Part shown: positions 23,755 through 35,352 of the stretch, piece after piece
Numbering within the stretch: the first letter of the stretch is position 1
Layout of the letters: each line of letters begins with the position of its first letter
From: Arenicola marina
Taxonomy: Eukaryota; Annelida; Polychaeta; Arenicolidae
Assembly (NCBI GenBank): GCA_964019135.1
Contig: OZ025265.1
Coordinates: forward strand, 24,465,143-24,529,142
Direction: 5' to 3'
Length of the DNA: 64,000 nt
The notes under the pieces: model-generated
The model's input: the letters and a program-made list of their open reading frames with translations, nothing else
Databases searched by the model: none
Told to the model about the DNA's origin: nothing
Made by a program: the position numbers and the translations under genes

Positions 23755-26700
23755 ATGAACAGGGTCCTAAGCAGGGGGTACTTGCCTTCCCTTGAACGGT
23801 CTCTTACGAAAAGAGGACCGTTCTGTGCTCTACAATATCGAGATCGACAACGGCAAAGAACATTTACATCAGTGAGACTTGCTGTAACAGGAAAGCATCA
23901 TGCCTTCTTCAATTTTAAGCCGATGACTGATTTCACCAATTCAAGATGGGCAAAGTGTACCCCCAACCGACAACTTGCAAGTAAGTTTGATGTTCCATGT
24001 GTATAGATATATATTACTTGTATTTTCACGCTTTTTGTGTGTTGATCTTGAAGGATTATAATGTAATAAACGCTTTAATTTTACTGTAAATTCTTCCGTA
24101 TTAATCGTTACTCACAAGCTGTGACTGATTGCAGTTTATATCAAGTGCGTAACACATCTTCCGTTTCTAGATATTTGCTATGCACACAGTGTTTTGATAA
24201 AACTATTTACTCCTGACACTGACGGATTACACGAACGCAGTTTAACTATCTACAGGGCTTGGTCGGCTAAAGTTACGATGTAAAACGATTTCAGCCCACT
24301 AAGCCCCGTAGCCGGCTAAACTGTGTACGTAAAATAGGTCACAGTGCTTACATTACTTTGACGAAATTATTATGGTTATTCTTGAAGGTACCAGATGCAT
24401 AACCACCTTGCCTGGAAAAAGAGTGTCCCTAGTCATCTTCGACAAGGATGGCACTTTGTCCTGTTTCGGCACCGGGTGGACAGATTGGATTCGAAGGTAT
24501 ACCCGCAGGTAGGTCGAGCTTCCGATAATGTCTCTGCCACAGAAATGTGTCCTTTATTTCGTAATTAACATTAGACACTGTCATTGTTTCATAATATGCT
24601 TGTGTTAAGATAAGCCTGTGACATATGATAAGGCCTGGCTTTGTGGTGTGTGGTTCAAGGTCAAACACGCAAGGATAAGTACCGCTTATCCCACGGTAAC
24701 CATGCCATTTGGGGCATGCCGTTTGGTATTATAAAACCAATCGATGTGCCATGCGATAAATATAGGCCATTAATTTTGTCATCCATTTTTTTATTTTTTT
24801 TATTTTCACACAATTGTGACAGATTTTAAGGTATCATGCAAGTGATAGGTGCCAGATAGCGTAGCGGGGCCACAGTGTCAAGTGTCAATTTCTCAAAATT
24901 CATGGTGTCCACTGTAGATGTTTACGGTGTCGCTGTCAGATTTTGGAGAAACTATAGCAAAACTGTCGGTGTCTAATTTTTCGGTGTCAAAAATGTGGAT
25001 GCCGAGGTCACGTGTCGCCAATGACCTCTTTTTTGAAAACAAATGGGGTACACGTTCAAACAGCTTTAGTTTGTTGTCGAACATCATATTTCCATGTAGG
25101 TATCTCACGAATAACGTGTTAACATATATTTTCACAAAGCATTGAAGAAGAAACGAATGTGGACGGCTTGGCAAATCGGCTTATGCTGCTCCTTGGCCTC
25201 AACCCAGACACCAGCGAATGGATCGAGGGGCTTTTTTGTGACGTCAACGACGTTATCCTGAAAGAGATTTTCGCCTTTCTCATCGCCGAGGGAGTGCGAC
25301 CGGAACTCGCAACAGCAATTGTGGCTCGTGGGGTGAATCCCCCGGAAAACGAGTTCGATTCAATTCAAGTCAAAGCCCTCGGGGATCCAGTTTCCGTGGT
25401 GAAAGCTTTGCGGGCTTTCGGCGTTCGCGTTGCGGTATGCACCACCGATTCCCGACCTACCGCAATGGTGACGCTGGATGCCCTTGGTGTCAGCGGCCTA
25501 ATGGACATCATCGTATGTGGCAACGATGAAAACGTGACACCAAAGCCTGATCCCGCAAATATAATCCGGATTTGTTCCGCGTTGGGAGTGGATCCGAAAG
25601 AATCCATGATGGTAGGAGATGGCCACAGAGACATCGAGATGGGAAAGTTAGCCGGGGTCAAGGTCACAGTCGGGGTCACTTCCGGGGTGTCTTCTGAGGA
25701 GCAGCTTCGTGGCTATGGTTGTGACTACGTCAGACCCTCCATCGACGCCATATTGGATCTCGCGTTGCCGCCTGATTTCCGTGAGACTCTCGCGAAGAGA
25801 CATACCCACTCCAAGGGCAGTAATGGGCACTTACCAACATCCGGCAATAGTTATCGCAAATATTCCACTCTTGCTCACGGTGCGACAGCCTTACGCAACG
25901 ACCCGAGAGTTGCGAACAAATCAAATGAAATACGCACAATGTCACTGCCATCGCCTCGCAGTCTTCAAGCGAGGGAATTGACGACAGCGCCTCTAGCGGA
26001 GAGCTCTGCGGTTGACTCATCAGAGACCAAGGAGTACGATTACGTCATCATAGGCGCCGGATCTGCTGGCTGCGTGTTGGCGAATAGGCTGACAGCTGAC
26101 GGTGAAAACTCTGTGCTGCTGCTGGAAGCGGGTCCGGAAGACTCATCCTGGATGTTCCAGATGCCGGCCGCTCTGATGTACACCCTGAAGGATCCGGTCT
26201 GGAACTGGTGCTATTACACGTCGCCGCAGAAACAACTCAATGAGCGGCCGATGTATTGGCCTCGCGCCAGGGTCTGGGGCGGGTGTTCTTCCCACAATGC
26301 CATGGTGTACATCCGGGGACACGCCCTGGATTATGACCGTTGGCAAGCAGAGGGCGCCACCGGATGGTCCTACGCGGACTGTCTGCCGTACTTCAAACGT
26401 TCCGAGACCTTTGAACTCGGCGCGGATGAATACAGGGGCGGTGACGGCCCGCTGTGCGTATCCCGCGGCAAGACAAATAATCCGCTTTTCGACGCCTTTG
26501 TCGAGGCAGGAATTCAGGCGGGTTATCCTTACACCGAGGACGTCAATGGCTACCAGCAAGAAGGATTCGGGGCATACGATATGACGATTAATAACGGCAC
26601 CAGAAGCAGTACATCAAACGCCTATCTTCGGCCAGTGCTGTACCGGCGGAATCTGGATACCACCACATTTAGTGTCGTAAACCGGATTTTGTTCGAGGGA

Positions 26701-27690
26701 TCCAGGGCCGTAGGTGTGGAAGTCAAACGCCATGGATCCGTGCGCCAGATTCGGGCGACGAAGGAGGTCATTCTGAGCGCGGGGGCCATCAACTCTCCCC
26801 AGATCCTGATGCTGTCGGGGATTGGAAATCCCGAAGATTTGGACCCCTTGGGGATTCCCGTCGTCGCCGAACGTCCCGGAGTCGGTCAGAACCTTCAGGA
26901 TCACCTGGAGGTGTATGTCCAGTACGAGTGCAGCAAGCCTATCACGCTGTACAGCTACCAGTGGAAGTTCCCGCTCAATATGATCCAAACTGGACTGGAG
27001 TGGTTCATGTACCGGACCGGCAATGCCGCGACCGCCCACCTGGAGGCCGGCGCCTTCATCCGGAGCCGCTCCGGGTTAGCACACCCGGATGTCCAATTCC
27101 ACTTCCTGCCGTCGGTCGTTATTGACCATGGCCAGAAGACGGGTCACTGCCACGCCTTCCAGATCCACGCGGGAACCCTGCGAGGCACCAGCCGCGGCTG
27201 GCTCAAGATCCGGTCACGTGACCCGGAAGTGGCCCCCATCATCGAAGCCAACTACATGGCGACGGAAGCGGATCGGGAGGACATGCGGCAGGCGATCGGC
27301 CTCGCCAGGGAGGTGTTTGCACAGCGGGCGTTCGAACCGTACCGCGGAAAGGAAATCCAACCGGGACCCGGGAATAGATCAGCAGACGACATCGACGCGT
27401 TCATTCGTGCGCAGGCCGACTCCGCCTACCACCCGTCCTGCTCGTGCAAAATGGGTGCTCCTGACGACCGGATGTCGGTGGTGGACCCAGAATGTCGGGT
27501 GATCGGGGTGGAGAACCTGCGCGTCGTCGACTCCTCCGTCATGTCTAGTTGTATCAGCGGCAACCTCAACGGCCCGACCGTCATGATAGCGGAGAAGGCG
27601 GCCGATATAATTATGGGCCGCATGCCCCTGCCACGGAGCCAGGTGCCCGTATGGAAACCCAAGGACTCGTCCACTCAGCGAGGTCATTAA
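23755..27690 (+). CDS. CHDH: HAD phosphatase-choline dehydrogenase fusion, mitochondrial, three exons, 965 aa
   Basis: Exons 23755-23980, 24388-24508 and 25140-27690 join in phase (1, then 2) with GTAAGT and GTAGGT donors. Exon 1 (about 75 residues) is Arg/Lys/Ser-rich and lacks acid at its start, as in a mitochondrial presequence. Exons 2-3 hold a HAD hydrolase: motif I FDKDGTL (D94, D96), motif II VCTTDS (about 217), motif III PKPDP (K251), motif IV VGDGHRDIEMG (D276, D280). A GMC oxidoreductase follows from about 413: GAGSAGCVLANRL, VWGGCSSHNAMVYIRGH, GAINSPQILMLSGIG, and the probable catalytic pair H880 (YHPSCSCKMG) and N926 (SGNLNGPTVM). Its closeness to human CHDH continues to the C-terminus. 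CHDH oxidises choline to betaine aldehyde at the inner mitochondrial membrane. The HAD-plus-CHDH arrangement is not the human one. The last exon holds the whole GMC domain without introns. A GTATAC donor 12 bases earlier in exon 2 would keep the frame. Confidence 0.9.
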
Positions 27691-28039
27691 AATAGGTCGG
27701 AATAGGTCTTGTAGCTATTGCACCGGCATTGCACGCAGCAAATATATATTCCGTTTTAATTATTGGACGTCATTCCCCAGAGACATTATACGTACTTTAG
27801 TTTTGTTTAAGGCTTTGGACAAGATATCTTACGATTACATGTATTTCTGTTTCTTGTGCCCACAAATAGTGGAAAAACATTGGAATGGTTTGCTAAGGTT
27901 TATACATGTAGAATATAGATGTATACACGAATGTTCCTCTCTGCTACGCTTCGCACCAAAACAAAAAAAACATTATATGGAACCTATCCTGATGTTACTG
28001 CAACAATGTTTAATTTATAGTTTGGTGTCCTTCTTCCGG

Positions 28040-28066
28040 AATAAATGCATTATAAGTATTAATAAA
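28040..28066 (+). terminator. Candidate polyadenylation signals of the HAD-CHDH gene
   Basis: AATAAA at 28040-28045 and again at 28061-28066, about 350 bases after the stop codon. Confidence 0.5.
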
Positions 28067-29114
28067 TGTAACAGCGTGTCAGCTACTGGTCATAATAATA
28101 TATCTATAAATCGTGCTAATAAGATGAGAGTTGGCTGTAGCTCCAAATGCCATATGTAAACAATTTTAACGGATGTTACTAGTATACCAGTTAAGAATTT
28201 GATGTTACATTATCAGGTTGTCGCACTATCTATTTCGAAATATCCTAGAGTAATATAAATTTCCGTTTTGGCAAATAATCTACAACGTGATAGTGACCGA
28301 AGTACAGGATTTTCTCTATCAGGTATAGTGCTTATGCTACATGTAGATTCCAATTAGCTTTATTGGGTGTGCTTTAACATGGATCGACAATAAACCAATC
28401 GCGTATTTCACGTAGAATTTTGTTACAGGCTTTATTTTCGCGCATTATTGTGAAGTTTTGAATTAAAGTATTAACAGGACCTGCGACAGGGTGGGGGAGG
28501 GGGGGGGGCGGCAGTAGCCACGCATTATGGTAAGGACACGATAAGCGACTTGAGGACCAGAACATCACGACGAAAACAATTTAATCTTGGTTATATCGTA
28601 GTGATATTAACGATATGTGGGTGCGAAATCACGTAGAAATGAAGGTATGTTGTTATGGCATATATATATATAGCTTCCACTTCCAGAATCCTGAACTGAT
28701 GTATATCTATGTATAAGCTAGTCTGTCAATAACTTGGGGAAAGTGTCATTACAAAGTGAAGGAACGACCCCCCAGCAAGCTGACAGAATAGTCCATAGTA
28801 ATACCAAGAAATCTGAATGAAACAGCTCAACGATTCCGTATTATACATACCACGGTCACAACATAGGGATTTTATTGTGTACAAAGATATTGTAATGCAA
28901 TCATGGTTATCTCTTTTTAAATTATTTCCCCACCCATCCAATATCATCAATAGATTTTTAAAATATGAAGCGCTGCAGTTACAAAGTCTGCAGTCGACTT
29001 GTTTAACTTCCTGCTAACTACGCTTCCGTCTAACTACGGCACCAAAGAGTAGTATGCTTTTAGAGCAAAGTGGGTATCGTTTCCGCCTACTTTTAAACAT
29101 CTCTTTCCAAGCAC
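28067..29114. other. Intergenic DNA between two convergent genes
   Basis: No exon seen. Minus-strand AATAAA at 28871-28876 and 28431-28436 are candidates for CCDC103 polyadenylation. Confidence 0.45.
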
Positions 29115-30830
29115 TTAAATATTCTTTGCAACGTGAAATAATTCCATCAAATGTTCTAGATCACTTCTCGTAATCGTCTCTTCTGCTTCCGAACTGTGCA
29201 CGTTGTGAGCGTCATCAACACTAACTTCTGCTTTCAACATTGAATTCCCGGCGTCTTCACCTTCATCCACAGATATTGACCTCTCGTCACATTTATCTTC
29301 GATAGGGTCACCAGCGCTTTGTGAATCACAATTCGAACTCTGTAGCACGCCCCCAGATTCCTCCACGTCACCGCCAGATGGCGCGATTATGGCGCCACTG
29401 CGCACGCGTTCGAATAATTCCCGGCATGCCTGCTTTTCCGCCTCGCTCAAGAATTCGACGGAGAGCGAGAACCGGCGAGCCGAGGTAAGGCTGCGCAATA
29501 CTGCGACCACCACGTCCCTGTGGGTGACGGTGTAGCCGGCACAGAGAGCCGTGAGGACCTCTCCGAGAATCCCGAAGGGAATTTCGTTGCGGAATAACGA
29601 CGCCAGGGTGTCGGGACCGAGGTACAGAAGGTACAAGTAGCGTTCGTGACCTTCCGTCGCTGATAGGCGGCGCCACTCGCGGCCGAACTCGTGGGTGGAT
29701 TTAGGCTTTTGGGTGTTCTTCTGAAAGCAAAAAACGAAATTAATTAATATGGAACGGCAAATATGGTCGTGATATAATAAAAACATTTTTTTTATAAATT
29801 TTGCCATACAGTAAGAAAAACGAAAAAGTGTCTTATTACGCCACTTTCGCGCACATGGATCAAATTTATTGCATCAGGAAACCTCCCAACAAACCGGTTG
29901 AATGAATCATGCCTTGGATGCACGTGTCCGGGTGGGGAACCCATGCATGAACCATGAAACCACAGCTTAGCCTGCTAACAAACTGAGTTAAAAGGCTCCC
30001 GTCCACAACATCTTTTACTGCATGGGCGAAGCAAGACATGTGTACAAAACTGTTGTTAAATACAAGTCTACCACGTTAGTAGTATATAACAGTAACAATA
30101 TGTCTATGATATGAATTAAGGTTCAAGCCCTTTACATAGTTATCACAAAAATAAGTCTTCAAGACATTATTGTTTACAAATATTAAACTTGTTGGTCTTC
30201 ATTCTATAGCTATAGATAAAGTTGTACAGAGGTTAAAGAATATGTAGGCATTATATCAAACAATTCGAAATTATGAAGGGGGTTGAATGTATGTGTCCAT
30301 GTCATTCTCTGTAATTTATTAGAAAAGGTTTGCCAACATACTTTGGCTGAATTTCCACTTCCAGTAGCATTGTGTCCATGTGGATTGTTTGTCTGTAACA
30401 TTGTATTCCAAGGTTGGTTCCACTTGCCATCAAATTTATCCCCTTTTTCCAATGGTTTCAAGTTTGACGCCAGTACTATATCTCTGCAAAACCCAAACAA
30501 AATGAGCATATATTAAATTTTAAACAATCATTCATGAATATATACATTCATATAACTAACAGTACAGCTTTTGGACAGCTTATGGGCATATGGCCTAAAT
30601 ATATACTTGCATAACATAAATACAGGCCATATCAGGCTTATTTCAAGCCAACATAAATTTCTCTCCATATTTATCTCATACCTGAATTCCTCATAGGAAG
30701 CCACTTTTTGTTCAATGGCCCTAAATTTTGCTGCATTCTCACAGTTGTATTTCTCATCTGCATCGAGTGCTTCATTGAGTTCCTTTTGCAATTTGTTAAA
30801 GTCAATACCCTCATTGCTTAGAGACACCAT
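29115..30830 (-). CDS. CCDC103: CCDC103 / DNAAF19, dynein assembly and attachment factor, three coding exons, 298 aa
   Basis: Minus-strand exons 30830-30682, 30483-30342 and 29720-29115 join in phase (2, then 0). The N-terminal helical part carries [39 protein letters not shown] and then [12 protein letters not shown], which match the human protein closely. The last exon holds the RPAP3-like C-terminal domain ([32 protein letters not shown]) and an acidic tail ending in a helix ([13 protein letters not shown]). From family knowledge the protein oligomerises on axonemal microtubules and is needed for outer dynein arms. A TTTCAG acceptor just before the start codon (about 30835) shows that the 5' UTR is spliced. 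It is longer than human (242 aa) mainly through the acidic tail. Confidence 0.92.
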
Positions 30831-30835
30831 ATTCC

Positions 30836-32573
30836 TGAAATTGATATGAAAAAATGTGTAAATGCTATAACTTCTATACTCACTGGCCAGCAGCTACACT
30901 GCAAGAGGAATCATATATACAATAAATAGATTTCAGGGTTGCCAGCAATAAAACGATTATATACAGCTCTACCAATGATAGGGTTACTTTATCATTTAGA
31001 CTTTCTATATATTTACTTCATGTTTTCCCTCATAGAATATACCTCAAAGCTCAGTCAATATTTTGAAATAAAAAATGAATTTTGAGGCTAATGAAATCTT
31101 ATTTCAAAATATAATTGATAAGTGAATGTTTATGTAAGATGGGAAATTAGGTGTCATAAACAGTGACTATAGTCGCATTGGAAACTCTCCAGACAACGTA
31201 ATTTCCCGTTTATGAGAAAATATTCACTGATTTGAAGAAGAAAATACTTTCTGTGTGAACTTCAAGTCTGGGCCTAATAAGTGTATGTCAACTCACGTCT
31301 CCTGAAACACTTACAAATAAACTATAAGCAAATGTTGTTTTGCTGCACTTTGAAGCAGCTGATCGGCTTGATGGCGCCATTCACTGTTTACTGTGACATC
31401 ACTGGGCAATACCATTTACATCTTTGTAAGGGGTCATAGGTTTGAATTTGTTTGTAGTGTTTTATTATTAACTCTGTTTTTAAGCATCAACGCATACCTA
31501 AAGTGACCCAGAGTGAACTTGAAATCAATTTAGTATCAATTGAGGCTAAACTTGCTAAACTTATTGCGCGAAAGCAAATGCTTCCTGCAAAAGTGGGTAC
31601 AGCAGATTAACCACTACCCCCTGACCATTGCATTCAACCTCGGTAGCCTTGTCAAATGACGCAATGGACTTTGCTAACCTGACCTAGATTTTGAACCAAC
31701 CAGGTGGCAGTTGGATGACCTTTACATTTGCGCGACTGACAAGAAAATTATAAAAACAACATCGTCTGCTTTATTAAATAGCATGGCAGGTCATGTATTG
31801 TGAGGATAGGAAAAAAACTGCAGATCAGATAAACGATTGTTCAGACTTGCTTCCGTTTATAGGTAAGGAATATGCATAGCTTTTATCTTCAACTCGTACA
31901 GTAAACAAATAATTCGCAAATTTCAATGTCTGAAGAGTTTCCGTGGCGACTATAACTCTGAACTCCTCACACTTATATTATAAGTGTGAGGAGTTCAGAC
32001 ATTATTTGTTTCATTGCGAACTCAGGCAACTGTTGTAATCCCCCGTGGTGGAATAGGTACTTGCGTCTAGTACTTAAATTGGCATGCAGTATAGACAATA
32101 CAAATAAACATAAGGACTTCTAGCTTCTTTAGTCCAGAAACCCAAGTCCCAACGCTTATGTCCGAATGGCCTAAGCTGCTAAGTATAGTGGTTGGCTCAT
32201 CTGATGCCGCGGTGACATGCTTGAGCTAGCCCAGAACCCTAGGCTGTGTGGGCTGAAACACAGCCTAGTCACATTCCATAGTAAAATTCTGGTCTGGAAC
32301 AACCCCATTTCAGGGTTGTTTGACTTTGAGCAAGTGTAGCTCTGATTCTCCTTTGCTGTGGGAAAAGTTTTATAACAGAAACAAACCTTAATCCTTTTCT
32401 TATTACTTCCTGACAAGTAATGACTAATCACATAAGTAATGTTTCTTGAAAGGCAAAAATAGTCCAGTCTGTCATCAGAAATTCACATGAAAACATATGT
32501 TTTCACTGACCCAATGACTGGGTCCCTGAACAATGAACCAATTAGCATGGCTTATAATATCATGTGATGACCT
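30836..32573. other. CCDC103 upstream region, 5' UTR intron and intergenic DNA
   Basis: No coding exon recognised. Part of 31.04-31.26 kb resembles 45.2-45.3 kb ('gatgggaaattaggt' versus 'gatggaaaaataggt', 'gagttcagacatta'), which suggests copies of a dispersed repeat. Confidence 0.4.
31958..31998. repeat. Perfect 41-bp palindrome
   Basis: The arms 'ctgaactcctcacacttata' and its exact complement meet at a single central base with no loop. Confidence 0.9.
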
Positions 32574-32574
32574 T

Positions 32575-32909
32575 ACCAGGCCTGTCTCCAACGCATCACG
32601 GGGTGCCGTTAGAGCCAGGCAGCATTTGCTGTCTTTGCGATGTTGCAGCGCATATTTTTTCGTATAGGGCGAACAGTTTTTAACTAGCCGACAAAATATG
32701 GATCTTTCCAGAAACCTTATGCAATTTACAGACCTGGCGGAAGGAAAATACTTTGATTTATTGTCCTAACTTGCAATGTCAGGGCTTTTTCTGGGCACAT
32801 TTATTCGATCAGTGCCAGCCACGCCATTATGCGCTGCAACACCGCAAAGACAGCAAATGCTGCCTGGCTCTAACGGCACCCTGTGATGCGTTGGAGACAG
32901 GCCTAGTAA
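32575..32909. mobile_element. Long-TIR element (335 bp) with 11-bp direct flanks, Mutator-like
   Basis: Inverted arms of about 80 bp (starting 'aggcctgtctccaacgcatc') lie at 32578-32658 and 32826-32906. The element is bracketed by GTGATGACCTT at 32564-32574 and 32910-32920. A 9-11-bp target duplication with long TIRs is typical of Mutator-like elements. No transposase is present. Confidence 0.85.
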
Positions 32910-33689
32910 GTGATGACCTTGCACATGTGCAGTGAACAACTTCCTGTAAAAAAAATGGTGGCATGTTGTTGTCCATTTTGATGCCAGTAGGCAATTATAG
33001 CTCCTTTTGAAGACTTTAACAACTTTGGAATAGTTCATACATCAGTAATTATATAGAGAAAAGTAAGCTTACTTTTACATTGTTGAAACTAATTATGAAA
33101 GCTATACTTAAACAATTCACTTTGTCATGTGAAGTTGATTTTTCACTATAGAATGCTACATGGCTATCATTCTTCAACCATAGCCATGGATTCATGGCTA
33201 TGCTTGAGCCCACGCTGGGCGGCCAAAAACTGTGGGCGATAATTCCAGTATCTTAGTAAGTTCTTAAGTCAGACAATGTTAAACAAAATAATTACAATTG
33301 GCAAACAATTTGTGGACAGATTAATATCTTTCAGCGCTATCATCAAAGACACTGAGTTTATATAATTGGAGATAAAGATAGATGCCAACCTTACCGAAGT
33401 TTACGTGAAATTGAATGCGCTCAACGACGCAGTAACTATGTAAACAACTTGATGTTAAATATGCGAGCCGGTGAGCTGGGCAGTTCTCGGAGCGATTGGC
33501 GCAGGCCACATGGGCCGAGCCATCTGGGACCGAGCGCTCACCTCCGTTGATCATACATTGGGACGCCGCGTGCTGATTGTGACCACCGGGGATGAGCGCT
33601 CGGTGTCACACAACGGACATGAAATAACCTTCAGCTAAATTCAATCTATAATCTTTTAAAAACTTACATTTGGAGCAAACCCCCCCACC

Positions 33690-34440
33690 TTAAGTGGGAA
33701 CGAAGTAAAAAGTATTCTATATTGTTTGCCACTTGGAATCAGACAATTCATCTCCATTTGGATTCTGTTTCGATTTGAAAATATTTAAGTTAGGATCTAT
33801 TTGCCCATTCCGAAGAACGGACAGTCAATATGGGAATTCTGGGAGTGACTCTAGGCATTGTATTCTAAAGCAGATTAACAAGGTCACAGGGATTAAAAGC
33901 AACTGCCGTTATAAAGAACCTAATAGCTAAGTGTAATCGTCTGTCTCTCGACATTGCCCTCCAGTTGTTTGATAAAATGAGCATACTGGCTATTACGTAT
34001 GGAGCATAAGTGTGGGGTTATGATCATATTGAAGTAGTCAATTCAAATTTCGGTATTTATTTAGGGTGTCCTCATAAACAAACACGGCAGCCGTGTTACG
34101 TGTATGCGGTCGTGACCCTGCTGGTACATTACGTTTTACAAAATGGGAGAGAACATTGGGAGACTCGTGTGTAGCGTATTTTTTAAGGTACGGTTTTGGA
34201 CGCGTTTAGGTCACAGAGCGTCGGCGATGCAAAACTTTTTGTCAGAATTTGAACAATGATTAAGAGATTGTTACCAACAGGAGTGGTCGAGCAGTATTCC
34301 GGATAAATCCAAGCCTAATACGTATGCGACATACAGGAGTTTATTCGAAAGAGCAAAGTGCCTTAGTAATGTTCCTACGTATATTGAAACATCGTATAGC
34401 CACAAATCTCGATGGTCTTCTCAAATCACGTTATTCCTAA
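33690..34440 (+). mobile_element. LINE fragment, region after the reverse transcriptase core, degraded
   Basis: One frame reads LSLDIALQLFDKM, then after a stop VWGYDHIEVVNSNFG and YLGC. Another frame reads KPNTYATYRSLFERAKC. This order is typical of the segment between the RT domain and the C-terminal zinc knuckle in CR1/L2-like LINEs. It has several frame changes and stops and no 5' part. Confidence 0.65.
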
Positions 34441-34548
34441 TAATAATAATCTTTGGAAGTCGCCCTTTCTAGTTTCAACCGATGGTAAATATCAGCAAAT
34501 GATACCTTGCAATGCACACAACAACAACAACTAACAAAGTAGAATTTC

Positions 34549-34554
34549 TTTATT
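34549..34554 (-). terminator. Candidate polyadenylation signal of La
   Basis: Minus-strand AATAAA about 780 bases past the La stop codon. Confidence 0.35.
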
Positions 34555-35159
34555 TTCATATTTGGCAAATGACAAGTTAACCGCCTACGCAGACTTAGTA
34601 ACGGCATAAATGAAGGTCAAATGACAAATTCTTGATTTAGTGACCAAGATACACGATAACTGGAATAGGAACCCCACTATTCAATCGAGAAAATGTGTCG
34701 TGAAAATGCCTACCACGAAAAGTACCCCCAAAAGCACGTAATCTTTTTTAACAATATTAAGAATCTAATAATAATAGTAAGAATCTCTTACAAAACGCAG
34801 GTACTCGTACCTTAATAAACATTATTACATGGTAACTTTAAAAGTTATGAGCACTAAACAAATGCATCGTTGCACATTTTTATAAGCAGAGCCAACGGAC
34901 ATTTCTCACAACTTGTTTAATCTTTCAAACGAAGAAGAAATATGAACTAAAAATGATATTTTTCATCGCTGCCTACATGTTTTTGTCTATATATTTGCCA
35001 TACATATAGTTGACCGGACGTACTACGTAAAGAGATTTATCTCACTCGATTATATATATATGTAGGACATCTCTCACTCTCCATAATTCTCGGACCATTG
35101 TCTTTGAGCCAATTCTGTCCAGCCACGCTCTAGCATACAGCACACACACACACATACAC

Positions 35160-35352
35160 AACCCCAGTCACACTTCAATAGGGTCACATGATCAGTCTCG
35201 TTCTGCCTGCTTCAGCCACACTTCAATAGAGTCACATGATTAGTCTCGTTTTGCCTGCTTCAGCCACACTTCAATAGTCACATGATCAGTCTCGTTTTGC
35301 CTTCTTCAGCCACACTTCAGTCGAGTCACATGATCAGTCTCGTTTTGCTTGT
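35160..35352. repeat. La exon 12 array: 45-49-bp units repeating the stop-codon region
   Basis: Four copies of 'ccacacttcaatagagtcac' plus 'atgatcagtctcgttttgcc'. On the gene strand each unit carries the last La codons (Ala-Lys-Arg-Asp-stop) and the sequence after them. The genuine exon end (35334-35353) is the rightmost copy. Confidence 0.85.
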
